From positions 110,645 through 174,644 of the forward strand of contig NZ_LMTS01000026.1 in the NCBI RefSeq assembly GCF_001541225.1: DNA of 64,000 bases. The letters run 5' to 3'. The stretch's first letter is position 1. Every line of letters starts with the position of its first letter. The stretch comes from Variovorax sp. WDL1. Its GTDB lineage: Bacteria; Pseudomonadota; Gammaproteobacteria; Burkholderiales; Burkholderiaceae_C. The notes below the pieces were generated by a model, which worked only from the letters and a program-made list of their open reading frames with translations, had not been told where the DNA came from and ran no database searches. A program made the translations under genes and the position numbers. Positions 25,267 through 33,290 of the stretch are shown here, piece by piece.

Positions 25267-25524
25267 TCAGCACCTCGCCGTACCGGCAAGGAGACCATCC
25301 AAGAAGTCCTGTGAGACCTGCTCGGATGCCTCGGCGCCGACCCATTCGGCGATATGCCGCTCGGTCGTCTTGGAGATGACCTGGTCGACACGGACGTAGC
25401 CACGGTCTGGGAGCAGTGCCGCCGCCGGACGCCCGTACGAGAACATCACTTTGGTGTCGGGGGCAAGCTCCAGCTCTGCGCATTTGATTTCTGGCTTGGC
25501 TTCGGAGAGGGATACGAGGTTCAT
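25267..25524 (-). CDS. Hypothetical 85-residue protein
   Basis: The start is taken at the ATG giving MNLVSLSEAKPEIKCAELEL. The sequence DTKVMFSYGRPAAALLPDRG and SKTTERHIAEWVG follows the pattern of a widespread small phage/plasmid family (FSYxTPVA...TTSRHIxxW). The function is unknown. First gene of a two-gene minus-strand operon. Confidence 0.6.
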   Translation of the reverse strand: MNLVSLSEAKPEIKCAELELAPDTKVMFSYGRPAAALLPDRGYVRVDQVISKTTERHIAEWVGAEASEQVSQDFLDGLLAGTARC

Positions 25525-25623
25525 AGCTCTTGGAGTGTGCGTGGTCGCGACTGCAGGCGCAGGGGCTCTCGCGCGGCCGGTGCGACGCACGAGACGTCGC
25601 GCGGTGAGCGCCCGGTCGCTCTT

Positions 25624-26496
25624 TCAGCCCTTGATGGAGTTCTCTTCGTCGATGTCGCGCAGGACGCGGGCCTGTGTCTCCTGCGCTTCCTTCAGCCGTG
25701 CCTGAGCTGGCCCGATGAGTTGCTCATTGTCGGCCGACGCGAAGGCGCCATTTGCCGATTGGAAGTTCATCAGCTTCACCGATGTGATTTCGGTCTCCAG
25801 GTAGTCCTTGGCCTCGCCACCGAAGGCCCCGGCGGATTCCGGCAGTCGGACCTGAACCGTTTGGCCTGCAGGTACTCCAGCAAAGCCCGCTTCGTTGAGG
25901 GCGGACTGCCGCACGAACTTGCCCCCGGCTACACGCTGGGCGGTGGTCCGGACGTACGTCACTTCCCAGGTGGCGCGTTCCACCGCCGAGTCGCTCCCGT
26001 TGAGCACGTCAAAAACCACGAAGGAGCCCATTCCGGCACCGGCTTGTTGAACGGGCTGCTTTGCGTGCGTGACGGTCACCTTGGTGAAGGCAGCCTGGCC
26101 CGCAAGCAAAAGGTCGACCTTGTCCTGAGCCTCCTTCACCAGCCTTGCTGCATCGGACCTCGCGCGCTCCTGCTGCGCCTTCTTGGCAGCAACCTCGGAC
26201 TCGCGCGCCATTGTGAAAATCTGCTCAGCCGTGAGTCCGTCCAGATGCTTTGCGGCCTCATTGAACATCGCATTTCCGACGTTCTTGTCGGCAGTGCCCA
26301 CTATCAGGGCGGCACCGACGGGACGAACCAAATTCTTGATGTACCCGGAGAGTTCAGCCCGCTGGGATTCCGGCACAGAGTCCACGACTTTCGGGATGGA
26401 GGCATCGAGCGCCTCGGGGCTGGATGCGTCCAGCTTCGCTTGGCACCCAGCCAAGGCCATCAGAAATCCTGCGCAGAGCGCGATACGGAAACGCAT
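25624..26496 (-). CDS. Lipoprotein of the DUF6694 type
   Basis: The 290-residue protein starts MRFRIALCAGFLMALAGC with a clear LAGC lipobox. KLDASSPEALDASIPKVVDS after the cysteine matches DUF6694 lipoproteins. The middle 110-160 is a coiled coil (ARESEVAAKKAQQERARSDA). The C-terminal 120 residues look like an immunoglobulin-like beta domain. It is anchored in the inner or outer membrane. A perfect 12-bp hairpin lies just upstream, at the likely 5' end of the mRNA. Confidence 0.75.
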   Translation of the reverse strand: MRFRIALCAGFLMALAGCQAKLDASSPEALDASIPKVVDSVPESQRAELSGYIKNLVRPVGAALIVGTADKNVGNAMFNEAAKHLDGLTAEQIFTMARESEVAAKKAQQERARSDAARLVKEAQDKVDLLLAGQAAFTKVTVTHAKQPVQQAGAGMGSFVVFDVLNGSDSAVERATWEVTYVRTTAQRVAGGKFVRQSALNEAGFAGVPAGQTVQVRLPESAGAFGGEAKDYLETEITSVKLMNFQSANGAFASADNEQLIGPAQARLKEAQETQARVLRDIDEENSIKG

Positions 26497-26529
26497 TAGA
26501 TGACTGTCCTTCGAATCATTTGTGTTTAT

Positions 26530-26561
26530 GTTCTCCCTTCGTTTTAGGACGAAGGGAGAAC
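26530..26561. repeat. Perfect 12-bp inverted repeat
   Basis: GTTCTCCCTTCG (26530-26541) and CGAAGGGAGAAC (26550-26561), with an 8-base loop TTTTAGGA. It lies 34 bases upstream of the lipoprotein start, without a T run on that strand. It could stabilise the mRNA 5' end or be an operator. Confidence 0.7.
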
Positions 26562-26717
26562 GCCAGTCTATTTTAAATGCTGTTGCATGTCGACACATTT
26601 GTTGGGACTTTGCGAACAATGGCACGGTTGCGCCGTGCATGTGCGTTCGCCGTCGCCTTGCGCCCCCAGGGCACCGTCGAACTGAGGGAGCCGCGTTGCG
26701 AGCGGCGCGGGATTTGG
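26562..26717. other. Non-coding gap after the hairpin
   Basis: Apart from a possible minus-strand -10 (TAAAAT, near 26570) for the lipoprotein gene, I see no gene or RNA signal here. Confidence 0.4.
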
Positions 26718-28370
26718 TTACGCCGTCAGCGCCCCCGGACTACCGCCCAGCTGCTGCTTGATTTCAAGAAACTCAAGGGCAAACCGGGCCAGGTACTTTT
26801 TAAGCCGGTCCGAGTCGTTGCTCTTCGCCTTGCCTTGTCGAGAGACCGAGAACAGATGACGGCCCGCTTCGGCAAGACTGCGGGCGGTGGCAACCGCCCG
26901 CAGCACTGTCTCGAGCTGTGCCAGGTCGAAGGGGTCGTATTGGCTCGCGCGCGACCCCAGCACCCGGTCCACCGCGCCGGTGAGGCTATCGCCCAAGTCG
27001 CCCGCCGGGTGCGGCCGGGTTCGCGCAGGTTCGGAAAACCGGTTCTGCCGAGCGAGGACGGCGCATTCGTCCGTGACGTCGCTCAGACGAATCCGGCCGC
27101 CGGTGCAAAGGGTGGCCATCCGGGCGATTGAAGCCTTGAAGTCCCGGAAGTTGCCAGGCCAGGGTGCCTTGCCGGCAAAGTCGAGATAGGCCTCGCGCGC
27201 CTCGCTGTTCATGGAGACCTTGGTGCCAAGCTCTTCGGTTGCGCACTCAAGCTCGAAGTCCAGGTTCGGCTCGATATCCTCCGGCCGTGCAGCAAGGCCC
27301 GGAAGCTCAAACGTCCACATGTTGATGCGAGCAAGCAGGTCGGCGCGGAACGTGCCCTTCGACACCTCGACGGCCAGGTCCTTGTTGGTACCTGCGAGCA
27401 GCTGAAACCGGCTCTCGACCTCCGTGTCGGCGCCCAGGGGCATGAATCGCTTGTGCTCAAGCGCGCGCAGCAGCATGGCTTGCTCATCGAGCGCCAGCTC
27501 CCCAATCTCGTCGAGGAAGAGGATGCCCCCGTCGGCCGAGCGCAAAAGGCCAGCGCGGTCAGAGGTCGCTCCGGTGTAAGCCCCCTTTTTGTGGCCAAAG
27601 AGCGTGCTCATCGCGTTCTCGCCACGCAGGGTCGCGCAGTTCACCTCCACGAAGGCGCCCTGGGCCATGCGCTTGCGGGCACGCAGCGCGTGGATGCGAG
27701 CTGCCAGCTGGCTCTTGCCGGCACCGGTCGGGCCTGTCAGCAGGATGGGCGCGGTCGACCGCAGGCTCACCTTCTCGATGCGAGCAATCAGTTGGTTGAA
27801 AGCAGCGTTGCGCGTGACGATGCCGCCTTTGAGAAGGCTCAGGTCGTCGTCCTGCTCTCGTCGGAAGCGCGAGGAGAGCTGGTCGTAGGTCGACAGGTCG
27901 AGGTCGATGACCTCCGCCCGGCCTTCCCACGGCTTGCCGTCAGGGGTGCCCTTTCGGGTGCCGAGGAGCTTGCCCGGGAAGTAGCGCGCCTCTGTCAGCA
28001 AGAAGAGGCAGATTTGCGCCACGTGCGTGCCTGTGCTCAGGTGGACGTAGTAGTTGGTGTCCTCCTGGAACTCATAGCCCCGGGCAAACTCGTGCAGCGC
28101 GGCGTAGACGGACGGGAAGTTCCACGGGTCGTTGATGGCGAGGTCGTGCACGGTCACCTGGAGGTCCGGGCTGAGGGTCTCCATGTCGGATTTGACGACT
28201 TCGGCCAAGGCGGATTCAGCGGCCTTGAACGTGAACAGCTCAATGCGGTCGACGGGAATCTCACCTTGCGCGGCCAGGCTCACGGTTGGGCGCCAGCGCT
28301 CCCACCGCTTGGCCGTGAGGCCGGAGTCGAGCTGACTGCCGAGAAAGCCAAGGACAACGGTTCTGCTCAT
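26718..28370 (-). CDS. rtcR: RtcR, CARF-domain sigma-54 activator
   Basis: The 550-residue protein opens MSRTVVLGFLGSQLD...RWERWRPTVSL, the RtcR signature. The N-terminal 180 residues are a CARF-like domain that senses RNA-damage ligands. The AAA+ domain has Walker A GPTGAGKS near 212-219, the sigma-54 contact loop GAYTGA near 260 (usual form GAFTGA) and GGILFLDEIGEL. The C-terminus (LFSVSRQGKAKSNDSDRLKKY) is the RtcR-type helix-turn-helix. E. coli RtcR activates rtcBA; no rtcA or rtcB is in this window. It is the last gene of a four-gene operon, divergent from the RING/TerD gene. Confidence 0.92.
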   Translation of the reverse strand: MSRTVVLGFLGSQLDSGLTAKRWERWRPTVSLAAQGEIPVDRIELFTFKAAESALAEVVKSDMETLSPDLQVTVHDLAINDPWNFPSVYAALHEFARGYEFQEDTNYYVHLSTGTHVAQICLFLLTEARYFPGKLLGTRKGTPDGKPWEGRAEVIDLDLSTYDQLSSRFRREQDDDLSLLKGGIVTRNAAFNQLIARIEKVSLRSTAPILLTGPTGAGKSQLAARIHALRARKRMAQGAFVEVNCATLRGENAMSTLFGHKKGAYTGATSDRAGLLRSADGGILFLDEIGELALDEQAMLLRALEHKRFMPLGADTEVESRFQLLAGTNKDLAVEVSKGTFRADLLARINMWTFELPGLAARPEDIEPNLDFELECATEELGTKVSMNSEAREAYLDFAGKAPWPGNFRDFKASIARMATLCTGGRIRLSDVTDECAVLARQNRFSEPARTRPHPAGDLGDSLTGAVDRVLGSRASQYDPFDLAQLETVLRAVATARSLAEAGRHLFSVSRQGKAKSNDSDRLKKYLARFALEFLEIKQQLGGSPGALTA

Positions 28371-28373
28371 GGC

Positions 28374-28787
28374 TCAGGCCTCCGCCCGCATGAGTTCCGA
28401 GTTTTCCCGCTCGAGCTCGTATCTACGGGCGCCGCCCGCATTGGCGATTCGGTCGAACCAGTCGTCGAGTGCCTCCACCTTCGGAGCCACGTAGCGGCGC
28501 ATCAGGCCGCGGCTGTCCTCGTACCGCACCGGTGCCGGCCGCCCTTCCAGCTTCGCCCTGCGCTCGTCGTAGGCGTGGCGGACTGGGTCGTCAGGCACAC
28601 AGACCATCAAGGCCTCCACGTCGAACCGCTGTCCAAACAGTTCGAACGGACCGTTGTCCGCTTGGAGGGCGGAGACGGCTGCCGGCAGGAGCGTTTCAAG
28701 TAGCGTTTCGGCCGCCTCATGCTCGACGGCGATGAGCTTGCCGGCGTGCTCCGGCGGGCGGTAGGTGACGATGAACTTCTTGGTCAT
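28374..28787 (-). CDS. Hypothetical 137-residue protein in rtcR operon
   Basis: Not recognised. Starts MTKKFIVTYRPPEHAGKLIA and is an acidic alpha/beta protein with a helical C-terminus (DDWFDRIANAGGARRYELER). It ends three bases before rtcR starts, so the two are co-translated. Its constant position with rtcR suggests a part in the same response (inference). Confidence 0.7.
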   Translation of the reverse strand: MTKKFIVTYRPPEHAGKLIAVEHEAAETLLETLLPAAVSALQADNGPFELFGQRFDVEALMVCVPDDPVRHAYDERRAKLEGRPAPVRYEDSRGLMRRYVAPKVEALDDWFDRIANAGGARRYELERENSELMRAEA

Positions 28788-28804
28788 GGGGGCGGAGAAA
28801 TCGT

Positions 28805-29131
28805 TTAGACGTAGCGCCCGAAGAGCGCGTGGTCGCCGTGGATGACAACAGCTTCATCGGGGGCCTCGATGACGAGGGAAGCATCCTGCTCAAATCGCAT
28901 CGGCCAAGCAGGCAGGCGCTTGCCAGCCGAGCCGGCTGCGACGCCAATGGCCCATGTATCGCTGGGCAGCTGCTCGGGGGCAAAGGTGGCGTGCACAATG
29001 AACTCGCCCTCGGGCGACTCAATCCGGTAGTGCGCGAGCCGCTGGCTTGCGTTGACCTGCGCGACATAGCGTCCGTTGATATCCAGGTTGAACTGGTCGT
29101 CGGACTGGCCGTAGAACCGGAGCGTTTTCAC
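28805..29131 (-). CDS. Hypothetical 108-residue protein in rtcR operon
   Basis: Not recognised. MKTLRFYGQSDDQFNLDING followed by beta-rich segments (HYRIESPEGEFIVHATFAPE) suggests a small all-beta protein. It overlaps the DUF6283 gene by 4 bases and precedes gene 28374 by 17. A cytoplasmic location is likely. Confidence 0.7.
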   Translation of the reverse strand: MKTLRFYGQSDDQFNLDINGRYVAQVNASQRLAHYRIESPEGEFIVHATFAPEQLPSDTWAIGVAAGSAGKRLPAWPMRFEQDASLVIEAPDEAVVIHGDHALFGRYV

Positions 29132-29478
29132 TTGGGCGTGTCTTTCGGGAGGGTGTCTTCGAAGGTGGGGTGCTGCTCACCTACGGTCTGTATGCGGTGG
29201 GCGTTCTCGCAATCTCGCAGTCGCATGCGCAGCGGGATGTTGTTGCCAGGGCCGACCTGGTTCGCGAGCCACCCGATGCAGTGCGCGTTCTCCGTCTCAT
29301 GGCATGCCATCATGTGCAGCGGCGCATCCATGCTCGTGAAATCGGCCGGCTTGGCGATGGTTCTCGCCAGGGCGCGGTGCCGTTCCTCCGAGTAGCCATT
29401 GGGGATGTCGCGCGGGTCAACGTCAGTGCGCCAGGGGCACTTTGCGCACTGCCGGGTCCGAGCTAGCTTCCAGGTCAT
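29128..29478 (-). CDS. DUF6283-type cysteine protein
   Basis: The 116-residue protein begins MTWKLARTRQCAKCPWRTDV and has DIPNGYSEERHRAL, MMACHETENAHCIGWLANQVG and GNNIPLRMRL, the conserved pieces of DUF6283. The cysteines and histidine (CxxC...CHE...C) could bind a metal cluster or zinc. The function is unknown. First gene of the rtcR operon, 33 bases downstream of a strong -10. Confidence 0.75.
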   Translation of the reverse strand: MTWKLARTRQCAKCPWRTDVDPRDIPNGYSEERHRALARTIAKPADFTSMDAPLHMMACHETENAHCIGWLANQVGPGNNIPLRMRLRDCENAHRIQTVGEQHPTFEDTLPKDTPK

Positions 29479-29504
29479 GTTTTAGATAGATGTTCAGTCT
29501 GCAT

Positions 29505-29529
29505 GGATAGATTATATCCTAATGGATAG
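29505..29529. promoter_or_regulatory. Palindrome and repeat, likely RtcR enhancer/operator
   Basis: GGATAGATTATATCC (29505-29519) is an inverted repeat, and GGATAG recurs at 29524-29529. It overlaps the -10 of the rtcR operon promoter and lies 90-115 bases upstream of the sigma-54 promoter, the usual distance for an activator site. Confidence 0.55.
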
Positions 29530-29539
29530 TTTTCCACAA
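29511..29539 (-). promoter_or_regulatory. Sigma-70 promoter of the rtcR operon
   Basis: On the minus strand TTGTGG, a 17-base spacer, then TATAAT. Confidence 0.75.
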
Positions 29540-29620
29540 GCATTTTAGATTTAAGGTTTTATAGAGAAAGCGCAATGACATCAAAGGCTTAGTGTTGTTT
29601 AGGCCGTTCGCGGGGCGTGC

Positions 29621-29636
29621 TGGCACGGGCATTGCA
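29621..29636 (+). promoter_or_regulatory. Sigma-54 promoter
   Basis: TGGCACGGGCATTGCA matches the -24/-12 consensus TGGCAC-N5-TTGCA exactly. It drives the gene at 29693. It is the only such site I found, and it stands beside rtcR. Confidence 0.88.
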
Positions 29637-29692
29637 ATGAATCGGATATAGGGCAGCCCTCAGTGCAGCCTTCACAACACACCGAGCAAGCT

Positions 29693-31921
29693 ATGAATTC
29701 CTTTGCCAACAACACTGTCGTCCAATCCTTCCTGCTGCGCGAGAAGCGCAAGGTGTTCCTGTCTGTCGATGCTGCCGCTCTGAACGGCAGCGCGGTTACG
29801 CTCATCCCGGCAGTGCTGGCAGATGTGGGCCAGCTGGGCTTCACCCTGGACGGTGAGCTGTGCGCACTGCTGCGCAAGCTTGATGTCGCAGGCCTGAAGG
29901 CGTTCCATGGTCGCCTGGTGGCTATCCTCCGCGAGGCAGTCGGCGCGCAGGTGAAGTACCGCCCGCTCTTCAAGAACTTCCCGCATGACGTGCCGGACAC
30001 GTTCGACTACTTCGTCCGTCGGTTCATGGGCTACGCCGAGTCGGCCCTGGGCCCGATTCTGGGTGGCCAGTACACGGCGCTCTCTTGCGGTCACCTGGTG
30101 AACCACCGGCTGTTCGACCTGGAGAAGTTCGGTGCGTGCCCGATTTGCCAGCATCAGGTGCCGGAAATCAACGTCGAGCAGACGAACGTCGTGCCGCTGG
30201 ACGAGCTCACCCCGCTGAAGCTCCTCGGCCTGGCTACCGAAGAACACGTTTTCCAGGCGTTCGACAACGTCGTACGGTCGCGCACGTCCCTTTCCGAGTC
30301 GTACAAAGGCTTCGTGTCGGCGGTCATCGAGCTGCAGGCTGACGCCGTCGTACGCCGGTTGCCGGATGAAATGGCATTCAAGGAGACCGCGACCTTCGTG
30401 ACCGCGGGCCTGCTGAAGCAGGGTGTGGAGCGTGCCCACCTGCTGCGCTTGCTGAAGACCCCGACGGACGTGCTCCGCCTGGCGGTCGCGCTGTGCGGGG
30501 GCGACGTGTCGCTCAAGGAAGTGACGCGCTTCAAGCTGAACAACGGTCAGCGCCAGTTCTTGATGGCAGCGTTCAATGCGCTCAAGCAAGCCGATGCGTA
30601 CGTGCTCGAGGAGATGCTCGGCTACCGCGGCCGCTGGCTGCGCCTGGGTGAAGTGCTGCACATCGGCCAGTTCAAGGCGCGTTTCCCGAAGGCGTGGGCG
30701 TGCTTTGACGCCCTGCGCAATCGCGAGGACGACATCACGACTCACGCGTCGCGGGTGGAGAAGCTGCTCGTGCGCTCGAACCTGTACAAGCAGGAGGCGC
30801 GCTTCGCCCTGCTCGAAACGCTGGCGCAGCGCCCGGGTGAGCTTGCTCGCAAGCTTGACGCGCTGCTCAGCCGCGGCCTGCCGTTCGAGGAGGTGCTTGG
30901 CGCACTCCGCGTGGAGTCCGTCAGCACGACCATCCTGTTGACGCTCCTGGCGCACTTCCGCCAGCGTGCGGCCAAGTCGGAGTTCCGGGCCTTCATGCCG
31001 AAGGGCTCCGTGGCCAAGATGTACATCGTCGATGGCGATGGACGCAAGCCGTTGGCCGCGGAGGCGCGCTTCGCCGTGCTGGACCTTGTCGACAAGGAGC
31101 TGCGTCGTCGCTTTGCTGAGCGCAAGGCGCTCGGGAAGGTTTTCGTGGACGAGGCTCTGGAAGCAGTGCTGGTGCCGTTTTCCCAGCGCAGCGCGTCGTC
31201 CGGCATGTCCCCGATGACCCGCGGCTCGCGTATCGCGCTGGATTCGTCCAAGGGAATCGTGCGCCTGTTCATGCACTGGGCGGGCCCGCACATCGACGTC
31301 GACCTGTCCTGCGCGCTCTACGATGAGCACTGGAACAAGAAGGACCACCTGTCCTGGACCAACGTGCGGTCGTACGGCCGTAGCGCCCACTCCGGTGACC
31401 TGCGCTCCGGTTCCGGGCCGGAAGGGGCTTGCGAGTTCATTGACCTGGACCTGGCGGCGCTCAAGGTGCAAGGCGTGCGCTACGCCGCGGTTACGGTGTT
31501 CTCGTACACGGGGCAGAGCTTCGACACCTTCCCGTGCTTCGCCGGGTTCATGGAGCGTGAGGATGCCGCCAAGGGTGCCAACTTCGAGCCGAAGGCTGTG
31601 AAGCACAAGTTTTCCGTGAACGGAGCGATGGTCATCATGGTGCCGATGGTCGTTGACCTGGCGACCTGCCAGGTGGTGTGGGCGGACTTGTCCCTCAAGG
31701 GACGCAACATGTACAACACCGTGGAGTCGGCCGGCGGCCGGGCGGTGAAGCAGCTGAAGGCGGTCATCGCCATGCAGGACCAGCGGGTGAGCCTCAAGGA
31801 GCTCTTCGAACTCCATGGTCAGGCGCGCGGGGAGCTTGTCTCGACGCGCGAAGAGGCCGACCTGGTCCTGGACGAGCGCAAGCTCAATGAGCTCGACGAG
31901 GTCGTGGCGGACTGGCTGTAA
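29693..31921 (+). CDS. RING-like and TerD-domain protein (MXAN_6230/SCO0854 type)
   Basis: About 742 residues from ATG 29693 (a GTG at 29663 is also open). LSCGHLVNHRLFDLEKFG and ACPICQHQVPE near 130-160 form a RING-like zinc motif. A long helical middle (200-480) follows. The C-terminal 250 residues are a TerD-like calcium-binding domain: IALDSSKGIVRLFMHW, SGDLRSGSGPEGACEFIDLD, AAVTVFSYTGQSFDTFPCFAG. This order matches the MXAN_6230/SCO0854 RING family. With the sigma-54 site upstream it is the probable RtcR target. The biochemical role is unknown. Confidence 0.82.
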   Translation: MNSFANNTVVQSFLLREKRKVFLSVDAAALNGSAVTLIPAVLADVGQLGFTLDGELCALLRKLDVAGLKAFHGRLVAILREAVGAQVKYRPLFKNFPHDVPDTFDYFVRRFMGYAESALGPILGGQYTALSCGHLVNHRLFDLEKFGACPICQHQVPEINVEQTNVVPLDELTPLKLLGLATEEHVFQAFDNVVRSRTSLSESYKGFVSAVIELQADAVVRRLPDEMAFKETATFVTAGLLKQGVERAHLLRLLKTPTDVLRLAVALCGGDVSLKEVTRFKLNNGQRQFLMAAFNALKQADAYVLEEMLGYRGRWLRLGEVLHIGQFKARFPKAWACFDALRNREDDITTHASRVEKLLVRSNLYKQEARFALLETLAQRPGELARKLDALLSRGLPFEEVLGALRVESVSTTILLTLLAHFRQRAAKSEFRAFMPKGSVAKMYIVDGDGRKPLAAEARFAVLDLVDKELRRRFAERKALGKVFVDEALEAVLVPFSQRSASSGMSPMTRGSRIALDSSKGIVRLFMHWAGPHIDVDLSCALYDEHWNKKDHLSWTNVRSYGRSAHSGDLRSGSGPEGACEFIDLDLAALKVQGVRYAAVTVFSYTGQSFDTFPCFAGFMEREDAAKGANFEPKAVKHKFSVNGAMVIMVPMVVDLATCQVVWADLSLKGRNMYNTVESAGGRAVKQLKAVIAMQDQRVSLKELFELHGQARGELVSTREEADLVLDERKLNELDEVVADWL

Positions 31922-31973
31922 ACAAATGAGGGCGGCGTGGAAGCATGCCGCCCTCGAGCAAGAGAGAACTACC

Positions 31974-32255
31974 GTGCTAATCGAAGAAGTTTGGGAGCAG
32001 CTGCGGCGCTACGGCGAGGAGACAGGCCTTACGAGCGCCTTGAGCCTGCAGCAACTTATCGACTCCCACCGGTGCTTGCGCGCGGCCGCACTGCAGTCGA
32101 ACGAGGAGCGCCGGCAGGAGATTGTCGATGCGCGCAGCCGCGCCGTAGAATCGGCTAGGCAGGAGGTCCTCCACGGCGAGTTTGTGAGCATGGAGCGGCT
32201 TGGCACCATGACCGTTGGCGAAATCGGTCGCCTTTTGCACGACCATCGAGGCTAA
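31974..32255 (+). CDS. Hypothetical helical protein downstream of RING/TerD gene
   Basis: GTG start after AAGAGAGAACTACC; 93 residues, almost wholly alpha-helical and charged (EEVWEQLRRYGEETGLTSAL), likely a coiled-coil dimer. A GGGCGGC/GCCGCCC hairpin at 31930-31956 sits between the genes without a T run, so read-through from the sigma-54 transcript is likely. Confidence 0.6.
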   Translation: MLIEEVWEQLRRYGEETGLTSALSLQQLIDSHRCLRAAALQSNEERRQEIVDARSRAVESARQEVLHGEFVSMERLGTMTVGEIGRLLHDHRG

Positions 32256-32303
32256 CCCTAAACTATTTCTCGCGCAGGGTCCGAAAAATATAAAACCTGA
32301 TGC

Positions 32304-32309
32304 TATAAT
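32304..32309 (+). promoter_or_regulatory. Consensus TATAAT -10 of candidate small RNA
   Basis: TGCTATAATG, with an exact consensus hexamer; the -35 region (about 32281) is weak. Confidence 0.6.
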
Positions 32310-32315
32310 GCTTGC

Positions 32316-32502
32316 ACGACTGCTACCTGACAGCCTTCCTTCTAAATTCTCTTGGTTGAAACTTAGGCTCCGGAATTCCAGTCTTACCATTCGACAGCCA
32401 TGTGGTCGCCTTCCTTCTAACTCACACTTCGAACTTTAGGCACCGCGATTTCTGTCACCCTCTACCGAAAGCCTGCTGCAGCGATGCGAGCAGGCTTTTT
32501 CC
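32316..32502 (+). ncRNA. Candidate small RNA of about 185 nt
   Basis: It lies between a TATAAT promoter and a strong rho-independent terminator (AAAGCCTGCT 32468-32477 with AGCAGGCTTT 32489-32498, then TT). No credible open frame is present, and base composition is lower in G+C than around it. CCTTCCTTCTAA occurs twice (near 32334 and 32410), each time after a GACAGCC or CGCC context; these C/T-rich patches could pair with ribosome sites. It is next to the RtcR-controlled gene, but its own promoter is sigma-70-like. The family is unknown. Confidence 0.6.
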
Positions 32503-32838
32503 TGTCAGCCTCCACTGGCGTTCTGCGAACTCCCGTGCCGCGGTCGACTCCGGGATGATTGGTACGTCGCCGACCCGTTCGGCTCCGTCACTCCATCAAA
32601 CGGTTTGCCAATGGTCCATGGCTCTGGGCTCGCCGTTCACGGGAACGTGTTCGGGACGAACGGATTGGACTTTTAGGCCTGGCGCGAGGCGCTTCGCCCG
32701 ATGCAGGGTGAGCGCGCGGCCCCCTCGGCCAAGGCCGGCCTATTCAGCTTTGACGGCACGGTCGAGCTCCCGGGCCTGCGACCGTTTCCTATACCGGGTA
32801 CAGGCCTCCCTTAAACTCCGGACCAATACCTTCGACCA
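32503..32838. other. Gap without a supported gene
   Basis: Frames here lack coding character. The only signal is CTATAC at 32789-32794 (plus strand), a likely -10 element for gene 32839. Confidence 0.4.
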
Positions 32839-33120
32839 ATGAAATTCGGCACTACTCCAATCCCCGAGCAGCTCTTCGACCTCGCTCGAGAGCGCCTCCT
32901 CGGGAACGCGACATCTACACCAGATGAAGTGCGACAGCACCTGCTGAAGCACGGCGGCCTATGGCTCCAACGGACGAACCCCCTCCCCGCCAACCATGCC
33001 ATCATCGCCAGTCGAGTGTTGGACGCAGTTCGCCGGGAATTGGTAGCCAAAGGCCAAATCAAGCAGTTCAAGCGCGGCTTGTGGGCAACTACCAAGTTCA
33101 TGGACGCCGCCGAGTCATAG
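32839..33120 (+). CDS. Hypothetical 93-residue HTH-like protein
   Basis: Not recognised. MKFGTTPIPEQLFDLARERL, TPDEVRQHLLKHGGLWLQR and IIASRVLDAVRRELVAKGQI suggest two to three helices in winged-helix order with a basic tail, so a DNA-binding regulator is possible. The terminator 33137-33180 follows. Confidence 0.55.
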   Translation: MKFGTTPIPEQLFDLARERLLGNATSTPDEVRQHLLKHGGLWLQRTNPLPANHAIIASRVLDAVRRELVAKGQIKQFKRGLWATTKFMDAAES

Positions 33121-33136
33121 AGAACTCCTTTTTCGC

Positions 33137-33180
33137 ACGCCCTTCGCGGACCTCTTGGGTCTTCGAAGGGCGTTTCGCTT
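33137..33180 (+). terminator. Rho-independent terminator
   Basis: ACGCCCTTCG and CGAAGGGCGT, then TTCGCTT. Confidence 0.7.
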
Positions 33181-33203
33181 CTCGCGGACCTAAACCAGTC
33201 TAA

Positions 33204-33209
33204 TATAAT
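33204..33209 (+). promoter_or_regulatory. TATAAT -10 of gene 33291
   Basis: Exact consensus hexamer in AATATAATGCTGG, followed by an AT-rich 80-base leader. Confidence 0.55.
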
Positions 33210-33290
33210 GCTGGTGGCCTAAAACAATCTTTGCTAAAATCCGCGTCCCAAATTACTTAAAATAAGCGCCAATTCCGCGCCGACCGCCCA

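Noticed and set aside
25354-26499. 381-codon plus-strand frame
   Set aside because: Opposite the DUF6694-type lipoprotein gene with signal peptide and lipobox.
29672-31816. 714-codon minus-strand frame
   Set aside because: Antisense to the RING/TerD gene, no family features, explained by G+C-rich third positions.
32402-32842. 146-codon plus-strand frame
   Set aside because: Low-quality composition, crosses a strong terminator, and has no ribosome site.
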